Positions 7,289-16,145 of a stretch of 19,166 nt of DNA are shown piece after piece (the stretch's first letter is position 1; each line of letters starts with the position of its first letter). The notes under the pieces are model-generated. The model searched no databases, had not been told where the DNA came from, and saw nothing but the letters and a program-made list of their open reading frames with translations. The position numbers and the translations under genes are program-made. Origin of the DNA: Gracilaria caudata (taxonomy: Eukaryota; Rhodophyta; Florideophyceae; Gracilariales; Gracilariaceae); NCBI GenBank assembly GCA_030374735.1, contig JASCIV010000466.1:1-19166 (forward strand), read 5' to 3'.

Positions 7289-8368
7289 ATGGGGCACAAG
7301 GCAGTGAAAGCCACCGCAAAAACGGTTAGGCAGACAATAGTTTCGAATCTTGAGGCACCTCGCTTAAAAGGTGTGACGGTTCGCCACTTTGCCAACTTTC
7401 AGAAAAGACGAGAGCTTTACGAAAAGGAAGTGGAAGAAAAGAATCGGAAACTCGGGTTTGACATCGCCCCGACGTCTTATAAGGCCTCGATTGATAACTC
7501 TTTGTTGCGAACATTCTTAACTGCAGGGTGGATTAAAGCCAAAGATATTGTCGGAATAACGGATGAACAGCTAAAGGAATGCGTTAAAACAAAGGCCAGC
7601 TTCACTCCTGATGGCAACGACTTGACTCGAATCGCGTACACCGTTCGAAAGGTAAAGATGGACACCTCCCTGAAAGATGCGGAGGATAGAGTGTGGCATC
7701 TGTATCATAGGTACATAACAGTGCTAGAGTCGGCCGGCATGCAAGACCTTCCCAACATCAAGCCACACATTGCGATTGAGCACATATTCAAGAGAATCAA
7801 ACCAGCACTCCTGCGCCAGAGAATGAAGAACATTGTCCGTTGGCGCAAGGATGAAGGGTTTGAGAAAAATGACTTTGGTGTCTTCTTGCGCGAGCTAGCC
7901 ACTCAAGCCAAGAAGTTAGAATTGGAGCAAGAGGCTTTGTGCATGTCAGACAACGAAGACAATTCTTCATCCTCCTCGGTTTCAAGCATCGTAAATACAC
8001 GCCAGGGACGAAACACGAAGAATCACAAGAAAGCCAACAAGCAGAACAGTAGAAAGCGTAATCGAGACCGGGAAAATGCTGACGCTGATGCCGAGAGAAA
8101 GAGTTCTTCGAAAAAGCAAAAGCGAAGCTTACCGCCGTGTTTGAACCCAGATTGTGATGAGAATCATTACATCGCCTACTGTCAGAACTCCACGGAGGAA
8201 GAGAAAGAGAAGCTCCGCCGGGAATACAGAGCCCAAAAGAAAAAACGGGCCAACCGAAAGGAAGCGCCCAAGGACGAGTCAAAGAAACGACCCGGGATGT
8301 CGTTCAACTCTTTCCAGCGATTGGCGAAAAGATCGCTGCCCCGGAACCGGGTCGTTAAACTCGAATAG
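7289..8368 (+). CDS. Gag-like nucleocapsid protein of an LTR retrotransposon, 359 residues
   Basis: This is an intact frame with the architecture of a retroelement Gag. Residues 1-215 are helical and charged, like a capsid region (for example FQKRRELYEKEVEEKNRKLG at 38-57). Residues 220-282 are a disordered, very basic Ser/Asn/Lys/Arg linker. A zinc-knuckle-like motif C284-x4-C289-x3-H293-x4-C298 follows (CLNPDCDENHYIAYC), then a basic Lys/Arg tail. Zinc knuckles bind genomic RNA during particle assembly. The spacing differs slightly from the classic C-x2-C-x4-H-x4-C, as in some protist Gypsy elements. The frame stops at TAG 8366 with no fused protease or reverse transcriptase, and a retropepsin-like fragment follows only at about 9148. 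Gag is well supported by layout; the element family is inference. Confidence 0.6.
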   Translation: MGHKAVKATAKTVRQTIVSNLEAPRLKGVTVRHFANFQKRRELYEKEVEEKNRKLGFDIAPTSYKASIDNSLLRTFLTAGWIKAKDIVGITDEQLKECVKTKASFTPDGNDLTRIAYTVRKVKMDTSLKDAEDRVWHLYHRYITVLESAGMQDLPNIKPHIAIEHIFKRIKPALLRQRMKNIVRWRKDEGFEKNDFGVFLRELATQAKKLELEQEALCMSDNEDNSSSSSVSSIVNTRQGRNTKNHKKANKQNSRKRNRDRENADADAERKSSSKKQKRSLPPCLNPDCDENHYIAYCQNSTEEEKEKLRREYRAQKKKRANRKEAPKDESKKRPGMSFNSFQRLAKRSLPRNRVVKLE

Positions 8369-8661
8369 GTGATCGGCACATCGGCCACCTCCCCGGACTC
8401 GGGATGTCGCTAAACTCGACAAGGAGATCGATCATCTTGCCGATCGCCCTTTCAGACCTGGGTGGTACGTCGCTAGAAGACCCCCGACTAGCTGCATGCA
8501 AGCAGCAGGCCGGAAGCCATTCATCGAAAAAAGATCCTGCCGTTGTCTTCTGTTGCTTTCCCCACTCATGGAGTGACTGCTCCAACGGAGGCAACCGTGT
8601 GGGGCTTTTCTCCAGGGATTTTCTCGGGGATTCTATTACGCGCTTACTCAGGGTCGGCGAT
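8369..8661 (+). other. Downstream of gag, no supported gene
   Basis: In a shifted phase after the gag stop there is a short readable stretch (KLDKEIDHLADRPFRPGWYV, about 8414-8473). It could be the remains of the gag-pol junction, but it soon meets stops. I cannot identify a domain. Confidence 0.25.
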
Positions 8662-8780
8662 GTGAAGCGACTGCGTTGAATTCTGGCCTTTTTCAGGAGA
8701 GAGAAGTATCTTTAAGTACTGCTCAGTTGTGTTAGAAATTAGAGCACATCTGCCATAATAAAGAAGAAGTGAAGCGACTG
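8662..8780 (+). mobile_element. Short retroposed element copy 2 (insert 8674-8768) with target-site duplication
   Basis: GTGAAGCGACTG occurs exactly at 8662-8673 and again at 8769-8780, a perfect 12-bp target-site duplication. The 95-bp insert contains TGGCCTTTTT near its 5' end, a TTAGAAATTAGA block, and ends AATAAAGAAGAA. It aligns along its length with the minus-strand copy at 19166-19076 (shared TGGCCTT, GAGAGA, AATTAGA and AATAAAGAAGAA in the same order) and more weakly with copy 1. The AATAAA-plus-GAA tail and the duplication point to reverse transcription of a polyadenylated RNA by a LINE machinery. The insert carries no coding capacity. Confidence 0.7.
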
Positions 8781-9147
8781 GCTGCTTTTTTCACCTTGTC
8801 TCGCCAATGAAATGACTAAGTGAAGGAGTGCCGACATAACCTCTTGCACAAGGGTACGGCAAATCGTGGCACGCTCTGATGGCCTTTTCGTGGTGAGCTG
8901 CTCTGCCGAAGAGCTCAGAGAGGATGGACGAAGTGGCTCAAGGGACAAAGAAAGAAATGAAAAGGCGACAATCGTCTGTAGCGAAATGATCCGGCAGACC
9001 AAGACAACCTTAGAGATCTAATGCTTTTCCGGGAGGCCATTGTAGTCACTAAGTGAGCGTAACACGGCTGTAGGTTCGCAGCCAGGGATTAGACTTCCCT
9101 GGAGACGTATTACAGGTTGTTTGGGGCTTGCATATTTCCCATTATAG
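8781..9147. other. No recognisable gene
   Basis: Stops are frequent in the plus frames. The minus-strand frame through this stretch (9002-8739) has only low-complexity Leu/Ser/Arg sequence. It may be decayed sequence between gag and the protease fragment. Confidence 0.3.
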
Positions 9148-9561
9148 CAACTTGCATTTCGAGAAATCAACGTACGCGGTCATAAGAACGAAGAAGAAGA
9201 GTCAAAGAGAAGAAAGGTGCATCGCATCGACGTAGATAAGATAGACTCACACTCCTTGCTCTTTTGCGCGCTTTTCTGCGAGGGTGCCGTCGAGACAGTG
9301 GTGCTGGCAGACCAAGGCTCAGATGTGAACCCCATGCCAGAGAGCATGTGCAGCAGCAACACCCAAACAGACGAAAACATGAACGTCGAAGTGCTAAAGT
9401 GGCCCCATATACATAGTGGGATAGCCACAGCGAATTCGAAGCAGGCCGACATCGACTGCGCACACAAGGTGACTCTTGACGTTCAGTTGCGCTTAAGCCT
9501 TGGACAAAAATTCCTGGCTGCTCAACTCAACAACGCTTTCCGCAGCCCCAATATGATCTAA
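9148..9561 (+). pseudogene. Retropepsin-like fragment (LTR retrotransposon aspartic protease)
   Basis: The frame opens after TAG at 9145 and ends at TAA 9559; there is no ATG at its start. After an acidic/basic leader it reads LFCEGAVETVVLADQGSDVN. This matches the retropepsin pattern (strand, then hydrophobic-hydrophobic-x-D-x-G-(S/A)-D-(V/A)-N), with Asp in the catalytic D-x-G triad written D-Q-G. About 60 residues later KVTLDVQLRLSLGQKF fits the second beta hairpin of the fold. Retropepsins cleave Gag-Pol into mature proteins. It lies downstream of, and co-oriented with, the gag-like frame, so the two may be from one broken element. No reverse transcriptase follows, so the element is not autonomous. 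Confidence 0.45.
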
Positions 9562-9631
9562 GTTATTATCAGAGTATCTATCACTCCAGGATTTCTGTTT
9601 CCCAAAATATCTAATACGGTATCCGTGAGCA

Positions 9632-10042
9632 ATGTACCAGTTCCAGTCCTCGCAAAAGCACGTTCGAAACGCCAACCAGCTCTTGGAGCAACTATCAAAC
9701 TTATGGACACTATGCGGCGCCGTTTGTGCAGACTGGAGTTATTTTGTGCTCAGAATGGACGTCACCGTGCGCATGTCAGCTGCGAAGCACATCGGCAACG
9801 CTTTAGGGGCCGTCGGTTATATCAAGCTCGTCTTCATTTGCGTGCTCGATGCTGGAGCAGTTCGAGAAGCCGACCGAGCCACTATTGACGGTGCGCTTGA
9901 CGCGATCACTAGAGGCGGTAGTGATGTGCGCAGCAACATCCCTATCATCGTGAGCAAATGCGAGAGCTCAATTGAGCAAGACAGTGGCACAAGGCAGAGA
10001 TTCGTGAGATGCTTGCTGTCACATGGTCTCCTCGCTCGGTAG
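9632..10042 (+). pseudogene. C-terminal part of a GTPase-like (G domain) protein, truncated
   Basis: Residues 43-110 read DVTVRMSAAKHIGNALGAVG, then YIKLVFICVLDAGAVREADR, then ATIDGALDAI and NIPIIVSKCESS. This resembles a protist P-loop GTPase family related to AIG1/IRG-type G domains. There the D-V-x-x-R-x-x-A-A-x-x-I-x-x-A-L segment after switch II is followed by a beta strand ending E-A-G-R-V-R-x-x-D, and then by the N-K-x-D-like base-specificity strand, here SKCE. No Walker A motif is found upstream. The similarity begins just after TTATTTTGTGCTCAG (9739-9753), which looks like a 3' splice site, so this may be an exon whose upstream partner is lost or unrecognised. The family call is by eye and tentative. 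Confidence 0.35.
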
Positions 10043-11144
10043 GACGGTACATTTTGAACCGTTTTTTTTTTTTTGCCACGGCGCAGGGTGCGAGCGAAGT
10101 GATGCTTCCGAACCGCGGCTTCTCATAAACCTTTGTTGACAATGCACCCGCTTTTGCCCAGCGCGAGGGATGCGGAGTGCAAGTTGAGAGTGTCTACTAC
10201 GCGAGGACAACGGAGTCGGGATGAGACAACTTCAGTTGCCGCACGCAGAAGCTTGCGAGGAAGCAACACAGCGCAGTGGCAGCCCTACTACCACATTTAT
10301 TGTGCTTGGATTTTCTAATAGTGGCGGTATCTCTGCTGTTTCTAAAATCGGGCAGTAAATGAGGTGCCAACTTCAACGAATGAGAACGAAAGGCTGTGGC
10401 AACGCGCATATGCAAGGCAAAGTAGCTGCTGGTCATTGGATTGAGTGCTGGTAAAGGTACTATGGTACGAAGGTAGAAAGCTGCAGCGGAACAGGTTGAT
10501 GAGAGTTACGAAGGTACACAGCTTCGAGCGCAGAACGGCAACGGGCAGAGACAGCGGCCCTCAGATTAAAGTAGATCACACTGGTCGGGTGCAGTTAAAC
10601 ATTCGCGCATTTGTCTTCAACGCAAAAGCGAATTGCATGAGGCGCGCACACGAATGAACGAAGTGGTCCGCTACATATGCGATCAAAACGAGTTGGATAC
10701 GAAAGTACGTGCAGTCACTGCAAGCTCTTGATTATGGCTTAGAATCCTGAACGTGTGAGTTCAGTGCTCGAACGCAACACTCATCCAAGGCGTCTCACGT
10801 TCGATTCAGGTCTATTGTTGGGGTACCGATCGTAGTGATGTGCAGGAACTCAAGTTAAGAGAATAATACATCTTATGGGTCGTCCGATGCGGCTGCCCTG
10901 AAAGATGCAAGTGCAGAGTCACCATCGTGATTTTCCTTCACCATTGTCATCAATACCCACCAGATTACAGTATCTTGTCAATGTAGAGGAGCATACGTGT
11001 GAGTTCATCATCGTGAGGTTGTCGGATGATTTCACCACCAAGGGTAGTCAAACTTCTGATTGGAAGTCCGTGGGGATACCTCTTTTCGTGACTGAAGGTA
11101 GACACTACGAAAGGATAAATTAGATTCGTTTAAGTGCATGGTAA
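10043..11144. other. Spacer without a supported gene; contains a T13 tract
   Basis: A run of 13 T lies at 10062-10074. Frames of about 60-70 codons (10445-10657 and 10905-11123, plus) have no motifs. A partial inverted repeat around 10742-10820 (ATCCTGAACGTGTGAG against CTCACGTTCGATTCAGG) was examined as a tRNA and fails. The minus-strand gene at 11145 should have its 3' UTR here; no AATAAA is seen on that strand close to its stop. Confidence 0.35.
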
Positions 11145-13265
11145 TCACCTCGCGAGCAAAGCCGTTATCGTTTCACCGAGCCCCACATAGGTCCACAACG
11201 CTAGCTGGGCTATCATTAACTTGAAAGCCACATTCTGCGCTTTAAGCCTTCCGTTCAATTCCCCCTCACACACATCAATACCTGCGCTCTCAAATCCAAC
11301 TCCTCCACCATCAAAGTGAGCACTTTCTGAGATATTCATCACAGCCAGTGAAAGCATCATAAACGTGAATGCTTCTTCATCGTCTACTTTGCGCAAAGCA
11401 ACTTCGCTCACACTCAACAGTTCAGTCATGTCATCCATCGGGGCCACCCAACCGTTATCATTGATACCTGAGAAGGCTTCTCTTTCAAATGTCTCGTTCA
11501 TTTCTTTCCGTAGGCCAGCCATATTTGCCGGCCTCATCCAATCATCAAAGCTGCTTTCAAGCTGAGTTGACAGTTGCTCGTTCACACTGCTTTCACTTCT
11601 CCTCAGAACAGATGTTGCGGCTGCATGCAGATCACGGAAACACTGGAGTACCCAGTCTGTCCACTGGCTTGACTGTGGTGACCTTGGTGGTCTGCCACTG
11701 AATTTCAAGGCTTGATATACAGCTATCGAGTAACGGGTACTAGTGTTATATGCACAATTCCCTGCTATGGCTTGCTCGTTGTTGGTCGATTCTTCTGCAT
11801 CCGGATCCGTGCTACCTTCGAGAGATTTGAGCTCACCTTGATTCTCCATAATTTCATCTTCTTGCACAGCCTCTATATCGTTCTCATTCTGAACCAATGA
11901 TCCATTTTCTTCACCCCCTGTGCTATCATCCTGGATGGAGCTTCCCCCCGCTTCTATATCATCTTCAAGCTGTGCTACAGCTTCGTCGTCAAGCACGAAA
12001 TCAACGCCTTGTCTCCGACCAGCAGAGATGGACCAAATATCTGCTACAAGAATCCTTAAGCGATTCAGAATCGGAACGGTGTGGTAGTTAGATGCAGAAA
12101 CATAGTTTGCGGCAATGTCATTGATCCGCATTCGAAAGATGGCTAGTAGAAGCCATACATCTGCACCAATGCGTCTCTTAGCGCTGAGAGCATTCTTCAG
12201 CATTGACATAATCAGAATAAAGCAGCTAGCAGCAGCTTCATCAAGGTGACGACCGTCTTCAACGCTTCCTCCTTCGGTTCCAGCGATTATATGCAGCCAT
12301 ACTCCTTTCACGTACTCATAAAACTGGGGCATAGTAGCAAGCACACCACGCGCCACGAGTGACTTAGCAAGAGCTCGATCGCAGCGCACCAAGGTCTCAC
12401 CAAAAAGTCCACCTCTCATGTTGAATGTATCTGTTATCGGCGTTTCCATTGCGTCTATCTCAACTCCGACACTTCCGTCACTATCTTCAACACGACCAAT
12501 CACTAACCGCCAAGATGGCGCACGAGTTGGGCACGGAAGTAGTCTACCCCATTGATATTCTACTCCAACACCGTCCCAAGAAAAATATTGGATAGGATCA
12601 GTGCGTGCGAGCACAGCAACCAAGAATGCGAATGCCAAGGCCAATATATCCCAAGATTTGGTTATCACCATACCCCACGCACAAAGTGCAACGCATACAA
12701 AGCCAGGAAGAGCTAGGATGACGTTGATTGGTGATTGTAGAAACCAATCCAAAATCTTGGTTCGAGTTGGACTTCTCACAAAGTTTGCAATCTCGTCTGG
12801 TCCACGTGCTAGGAACACGAAGGGTGCTAACACGCCAATGACTGGAAGAATACCTCCTAATGCGCGGGCGTCATCAGTAAAGAAACGGCGCGAGCCAGAC
12901 ACAGATGCGGCGACTATCAGCGCAAACAACAATACCAGTAAATGCATTCGCGCCAACACCAGTCCTCGAGTTTGGCTCAAGGACAAACGGCGCCACGATC
13001 GAAGTACTGCCTGAGAAAGAACCACAGATGCACCGGCAGCGCCAATGACGAATGCGACTCCAGCGCTAATGCTAACCTGATCCGTGAAAATAGGGTCATC
13101 AATGGAGCCAGTCGGTTGAGCTTCCATCGCGAGCTCGCGAAACGTGCTCAGAAGCGTATGGTCCTGAGCTGAGTGCGCTTGTGTCTTGGACGACGAAGCT
13201 GTTTTCGAGTGCGAACGCTTCTTTTTGGTACCCCAAGTCAGATGATTCACAGCATGCGCTCGCAA
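11145..13265 (-). CDS. Unrecognised multi-pass membrane protein with a large cytosolic domain, 706 residues
   Basis: This is an intact 706-codon frame. The first 46 residues are basic and Ser/Lys-rich. M47 (ATG at 13127, MEAQPTGS) is an attractive alternative start that gives 660 residues. Five hydrophobic helices are visible at about 66-90, 103-123, 135-153, 178-199 and 205-221. The roughly 480 residues that follow are mostly soluble. They include a mixed alpha/beta stretch (FSWDGVGVEYQWGRLLP, 228-244), a helical region (to about 426), a very acidic Asp/Glu/Asn linker (427-503), and helical segments to the end, with a hydrophobic stretch at about 677-698. I know no family with this layout and propose no function. 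Length, openness and hydrophobic periodicity argue that it is real. Its promoter would lie in 13266-14257. Confidence 0.75.
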   Translation of the reverse strand: MRAHAVNHLTWGTKKKRSHSKTASSSKTQAHSAQDHTLLSTFRELAMEAQPTGSIDDPIFTDQVSISAGVAFVIGAAGASVVLSQAVLRSWRRLSLSQTRGLVLARMHLLVLLFALIVAASVSGSRRFFTDDARALGGILPVIGVLAPFVFLARGPDEIANFVRSPTRTKILDWFLQSPINVILALPGFVCVALCAWGMVITKSWDILALAFAFLVAVLARTDPIQYFSWDGVGVEYQWGRLLPCPTRAPSWRLVIGRVEDSDGSVGVEIDAMETPITDTFNMRGGLFGETLVRCDRALAKSLVARGVLATMPQFYEYVKGVWLHIIAGTEGGSVEDGRHLDEAAASCFILIMSMLKNALSAKRRIGADVWLLLAIFRMRINDIAANYVSASNYHTVPILNRLRILVADIWSISAGRRQGVDFVLDDEAVAQLEDDIEAGGSSIQDDSTGGEENGSLVQNENDIEAVQEDEIMENQGELKSLEGSTDPDAEESTNNEQAIAGNCAYNTSTRYSIAVYQALKFSGRPPRSPQSSQWTDWVLQCFRDLHAAATSVLRRSESSVNEQLSTQLESSFDDWMRPANMAGLRKEMNETFEREAFSGINDNGWVAPMDDMTELLSVSEVALRKVDDEEAFTFMMLSLAVMNISESAHFDGGGVGFESAGIDVCEGELNGRLKAQNVAFKLMIAQLALWTYVGLGETITALLAR

Positions 13266-14257
13266 ACCCTGAGGAGGATGCGCGTGAGATTGATTCTTGG
13301 GACGGTTTCTGTGGCGTACAAAATCTCCAGACTGCCAGCGCTGGGGTTTTTGAAACGCAAAGAGGTTACTGATGCGTTTGACGTTGTAAAAGAACAGCTT
13401 TCGCGATTAGAACAGACACAAGCAGCAAGTGATGCAAATAGAATCAGCGGTACTTGTGGAAGCCAATGGTGTTGGCGTTTTCTCTGAAGCAACGACGACA
13501 GATATCCAAGCCGTACTCGCGGATGATTCCAATGCGCGACGGCAGCATTTTCCGTACGTCTTCGGGTGAGATCCCCAGATGTTTTCGTGACCCATCTCGA
13601 TATTTGATGGCGTGTTACGATGGAAGACAGATCCCCGTGGGATCTGCTGGCGGGAAGCAGGGACGATTGTTGAGGTTGCGAAGGTGAGTGCGGTAGGGGA
13701 CCTTCAGCGCTGTCCATCAAGTACATGTGCACACAAGTGACAAGTGGACAACTATGGATTACAGTGAGTGCGTGACGAAAACATAAGAGATGACGTACAG
13801 AATCGAAGTGGATGGCTATAAACGAGACGTGGCAAGGCGCGCCTTTAATGGGCTGCGTGACACGCACGTGTCGGACATGACAGCGGACGTCAGTTTGCGG
13901 TTCAAATTCGCGGTGTGTCCGGCAACGGTAAGCAGCGATGCGCTGAGCGCAGCATTTTATTTTTTGAGTTTTTGATTGACAACGACACGCGCGGAAAGCT
14001 GTCGCCGATGAAGAGTCGTTGAGGGGAGCGAGCTGAGCCGACTCGCGGACACAACTTTTTTCTTTATTCTTAACTGCCAGCGATACAGCTCGCCCAACAA
14101 AAACAGAGCAGCAACCAGTCGTGCGCGCGCCGCGTACGGTAAGCAAAAGCCAAAAAAAGAACGGTGCAGGCAACACGCGGAGATTCCCCTCCTTCTATAC
14201 ACAACGAACAAAACCGAGTAAACAAATCTCAAAACCTGTACAGAGATGGCATCCTGC
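13266..14257. other. Spacer with ambiguous coding potential on both strands
   Basis: Two readings compete. On minus, a frame is open for about 310 codons (14176 to 13247, from GTG). Its product is rich in Cys, His, Arg and Ser without motifs, as antisense frames often are. On plus, three stretches join in phase through GT...AG boundaries: up to 13364, intron 13365-13441; 13442-13567, intron 13568 to a TACAG acceptor near 13799; then to GTAAGC at 13927. A second good donor, AG/GTGAGT, lies at 13682. No start codon or domain supports the plus gene. The promoter of the 706-residue gene must also be in this region. Confidence 0.25.
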
Positions 14258-15370
14258 TCAGCGCGATAGCCATGGGTGTTGCAGAGCGTTCTCTGCGCTG
14301 ATTCGATGTCGTTGCTCGAAGTTGAGCATCAGGTTGATAAGATGCTTAATCTCAGGTGAGCAACTTCCAAACAGCTGGCTGGGGAACTTGAGGTCGCCAG
14401 CCAACACCGCACGCTTGATATCATCCCTCGTATCGCCAGTGAACGGTCTCTCTCCCGCGAGCATGAAGTACAGCAACACACCACAAGACCATACGTCCGC
14501 CGGCGGTCCATATGGCACGTTTCGGATTACCTCCGGCGCCACATAACTCGGTGTCCCCACGACGGAGTGAATGTGTTTGTCCTCGTTCACGAACGTTGCC
14601 AGCCCAAAGTCCGTTAGTTTGGGAAGATCCTGACGTTCCATCAGCACATTTTCCGGCTTGATGTCACGATGTACAATATTAACGGAATGCAGATACGACA
14701 CTGCACTCAATATGCCGCGCAAAACGGGTCGCGCTTCCGATTCGCTTAGCCGTTTCTTCTTTCGAATCAATTCTCGCAATGAGCCTCCTTCCACGTACTC
14801 CAGTACGATGTGAGGCTTTCCTCGGTGCGAGAAGAAGTCGACGGCGCGAACGAGATTGGGATGGTCGGTTATAGATAGCACTTTAACCTCACGTCTGATG
14901 AACTTCTTGCTCTTCTCCATGTCGTTCTTGTCCTTATTGATCACTTTGACCGCAAATTTATCTCCAGTAGAACGGTCACTAGCCTGATACACCTGCGAGA
15001 AGTGGCCGCGTCCAATGCAACGCTCACGTTTGTAGAAGCGTTCGAATGAGGTTCCCGCTGAACGATTCAACGCATCCACCCATCGTTCAAACGCATCGGC
15101 GGATTCGGCGCGCAGTGTGATCACAACCTTTTCCAAGCGAAGCTCGAATGTGTGAGATTGCGGTTCGACGGAGCGCAGTTCCTTGACCGGCGAACGCCAC
15201 ATCTCCGGGTACGACGGCTCCGGGTGCGCTGTGAGAGTGGAACCGCGCAACTTGAAAAAGAGACGGCGCTCCTTGGTGTCCGGCTTGGAGAAGATGTAGT
15301 GCTTTTGCACGGAGGTTCGCACAAGCCAATCCGACTCCTTCGAGTCCGCGGCGTAACGCAGCTGAACCAT
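14258..15370 (-). CDS. PH-domain serine/threonine protein kinase (CAMK-like), 370 residues
   Basis: A PH domain (about 12-104) has the terminal helix FERWVDAL expected to close the fold. A complete kinase domain follows (about 111-369). Its landmarks are the Gly loop GRGHFSQV (120-127), the ATP lysine in FAVK (K142), the helix-C Glu in RREVKVL (E161), the catalytic loop HRDIKPEN (D236), DFG (254-256), GTPSYVAPE (272-280, activation-loop Thr 273), and R356 near the end. It phosphorylates Ser/Thr; the PH domain probably recruits it to phosphoinositides or binds inositol phosphates. The PH-kinase order recalls Akt, but the catalytic domain looks CAMK/AMPK-like and the protein stops right after HPWLSR. 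It therefore lacks both an AGC hydrophobic tail and a calmodulin-binding segment. It is divergent from the inositol polyphosphate kinase at 16146 and has no introns. Confidence 0.92.
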   Translation of the reverse strand: MVQLRYAADSKESDWLVRTSVQKHYIFSKPDTKERRLFFKLRGSTLTAHPEPSYPEMWRSPVKELRSVEPQSHTFELRLEKVVITLRAESADAFERWVDALNRSAGTSFERFYKRERCIGRGHFSQVYQASDRSTGDKFAVKVINKDKNDMEKSKKFIRREVKVLSITDHPNLVRAVDFFSHRGKPHIVLEYVEGGSLRELIRKKKRLSESEARPVLRGILSAVSYLHSVNIVHRDIKPENVLMERQDLPKLTDFGLATFVNEDKHIHSVVGTPSYVAPEVIRNVPYGPPADVWSCGVLLYFMLAGERPFTGDTRDDIKRAVLAGDLKFPSQLFGSCSPEIKHLINLMLNFEQRHRISAENALQHPWLSR

Positions 15371-16145
15371 GACACCAACGGCGATATCGACACGCCAAGC
15401 AGCAAAGTATCGGAACGTCCGCGCGTCGAAGAAGTGGGCAAGCGTGGCGCAACCTCGTCGTTATAACACAGTGGCCGTGTAGAGTGCAAACGGGCGAGTT
15501 TGGAAGCGAGCGGGGGAGGCGGGGAGCAGTTGTCGGGTGGGGGGTTTGGTTGCCGTGTCACAAGAGAAAACGGGAGGGAGGCGTGTTGCTTTTGGTCGCG
15601 CGCGAGTGCGCAAATTGTGCGGGAATCGACGGCCGCTCGCACACGCCGCCGCGCGCTGGCCACGTGCGCCGGCGCGCGCCGTTCCAACGTCCTCTCTCGT
15701 TTACAGCGTGACAAGCGCTGCGCGCTTTGTTACGCACGCGCGCCTTTTTTCTGTCAGCCGTGCCCAGCATTGCGGCGTGGACACGAGAACCACGCATGAC
15801 AGCGATGGGGGTGCTCCCCCACGTCATCGACCGCCGGCACGACCGCCACGCTGGCGCCACGCTGTTGCGGTGGATGTGACCATGAAGGTCCTTCCCATTC
15901 ATCGTAGCAGGCGGGGTCCCTGTCCCTGATTATACCCTTGTAGCCGTATCTGCTGGTACTGTAGATACCAGCGCGCCGTGGCCCGCGTCCCGATCAGCGC
16001 CTCCTCGCCCTTCCTGTCTCGCGTCTCTCCTCGTTCCGAAGGTACCGTCGTACCTGACGCCGAGCACTTAACTTATTCGATTCCGCATAACCCGTCAGTT
16101 GTGTAGTGACGCCGTCTGCGGCGCTCCGTTGCTGACGACCGGGCC
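15371..16145. promoter_or_regulatory. Divergent promoter region between the PH-kinase and the inositol polyphosphate kinase
   Basis: This GC-rich 775-bp spacer separates two genes transcribed away from each other. It holds long stretches of GCGC-type sequence (15590-15750) and a short hairpin, GCTGGTA (15952-15958) with TACCAGC (15966-15972) and a 7-nt loop. No convincing TATA box is seen close to either ATG, unlike the small gene at 5740. Open frames on both strands here come from high GC and lack motifs. Confidence 0.45.

Noticed and set aside
10742..10830. tRNA-like sequence with GTTCGATTC
   Set aside because: The T stem does not pair, no anticodon or acceptor stem can be formed, and the box A equivalent is missing.
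13247..14176. A 310-codon minus-strand frame as a gene
   Set aside because: It starts at GTG, is Cys/His/Ser/Arg-rich, has no domain, and overlaps the start of the next minus gene. It is kept only as evidence that some coding signal may exist in the region.
15484..15929. Several overlapping frames on both strands in the kinase spacer
   Set aside because: They follow from high GC content (few stops) and give Arg/Ala/Cys-rich products without motifs.
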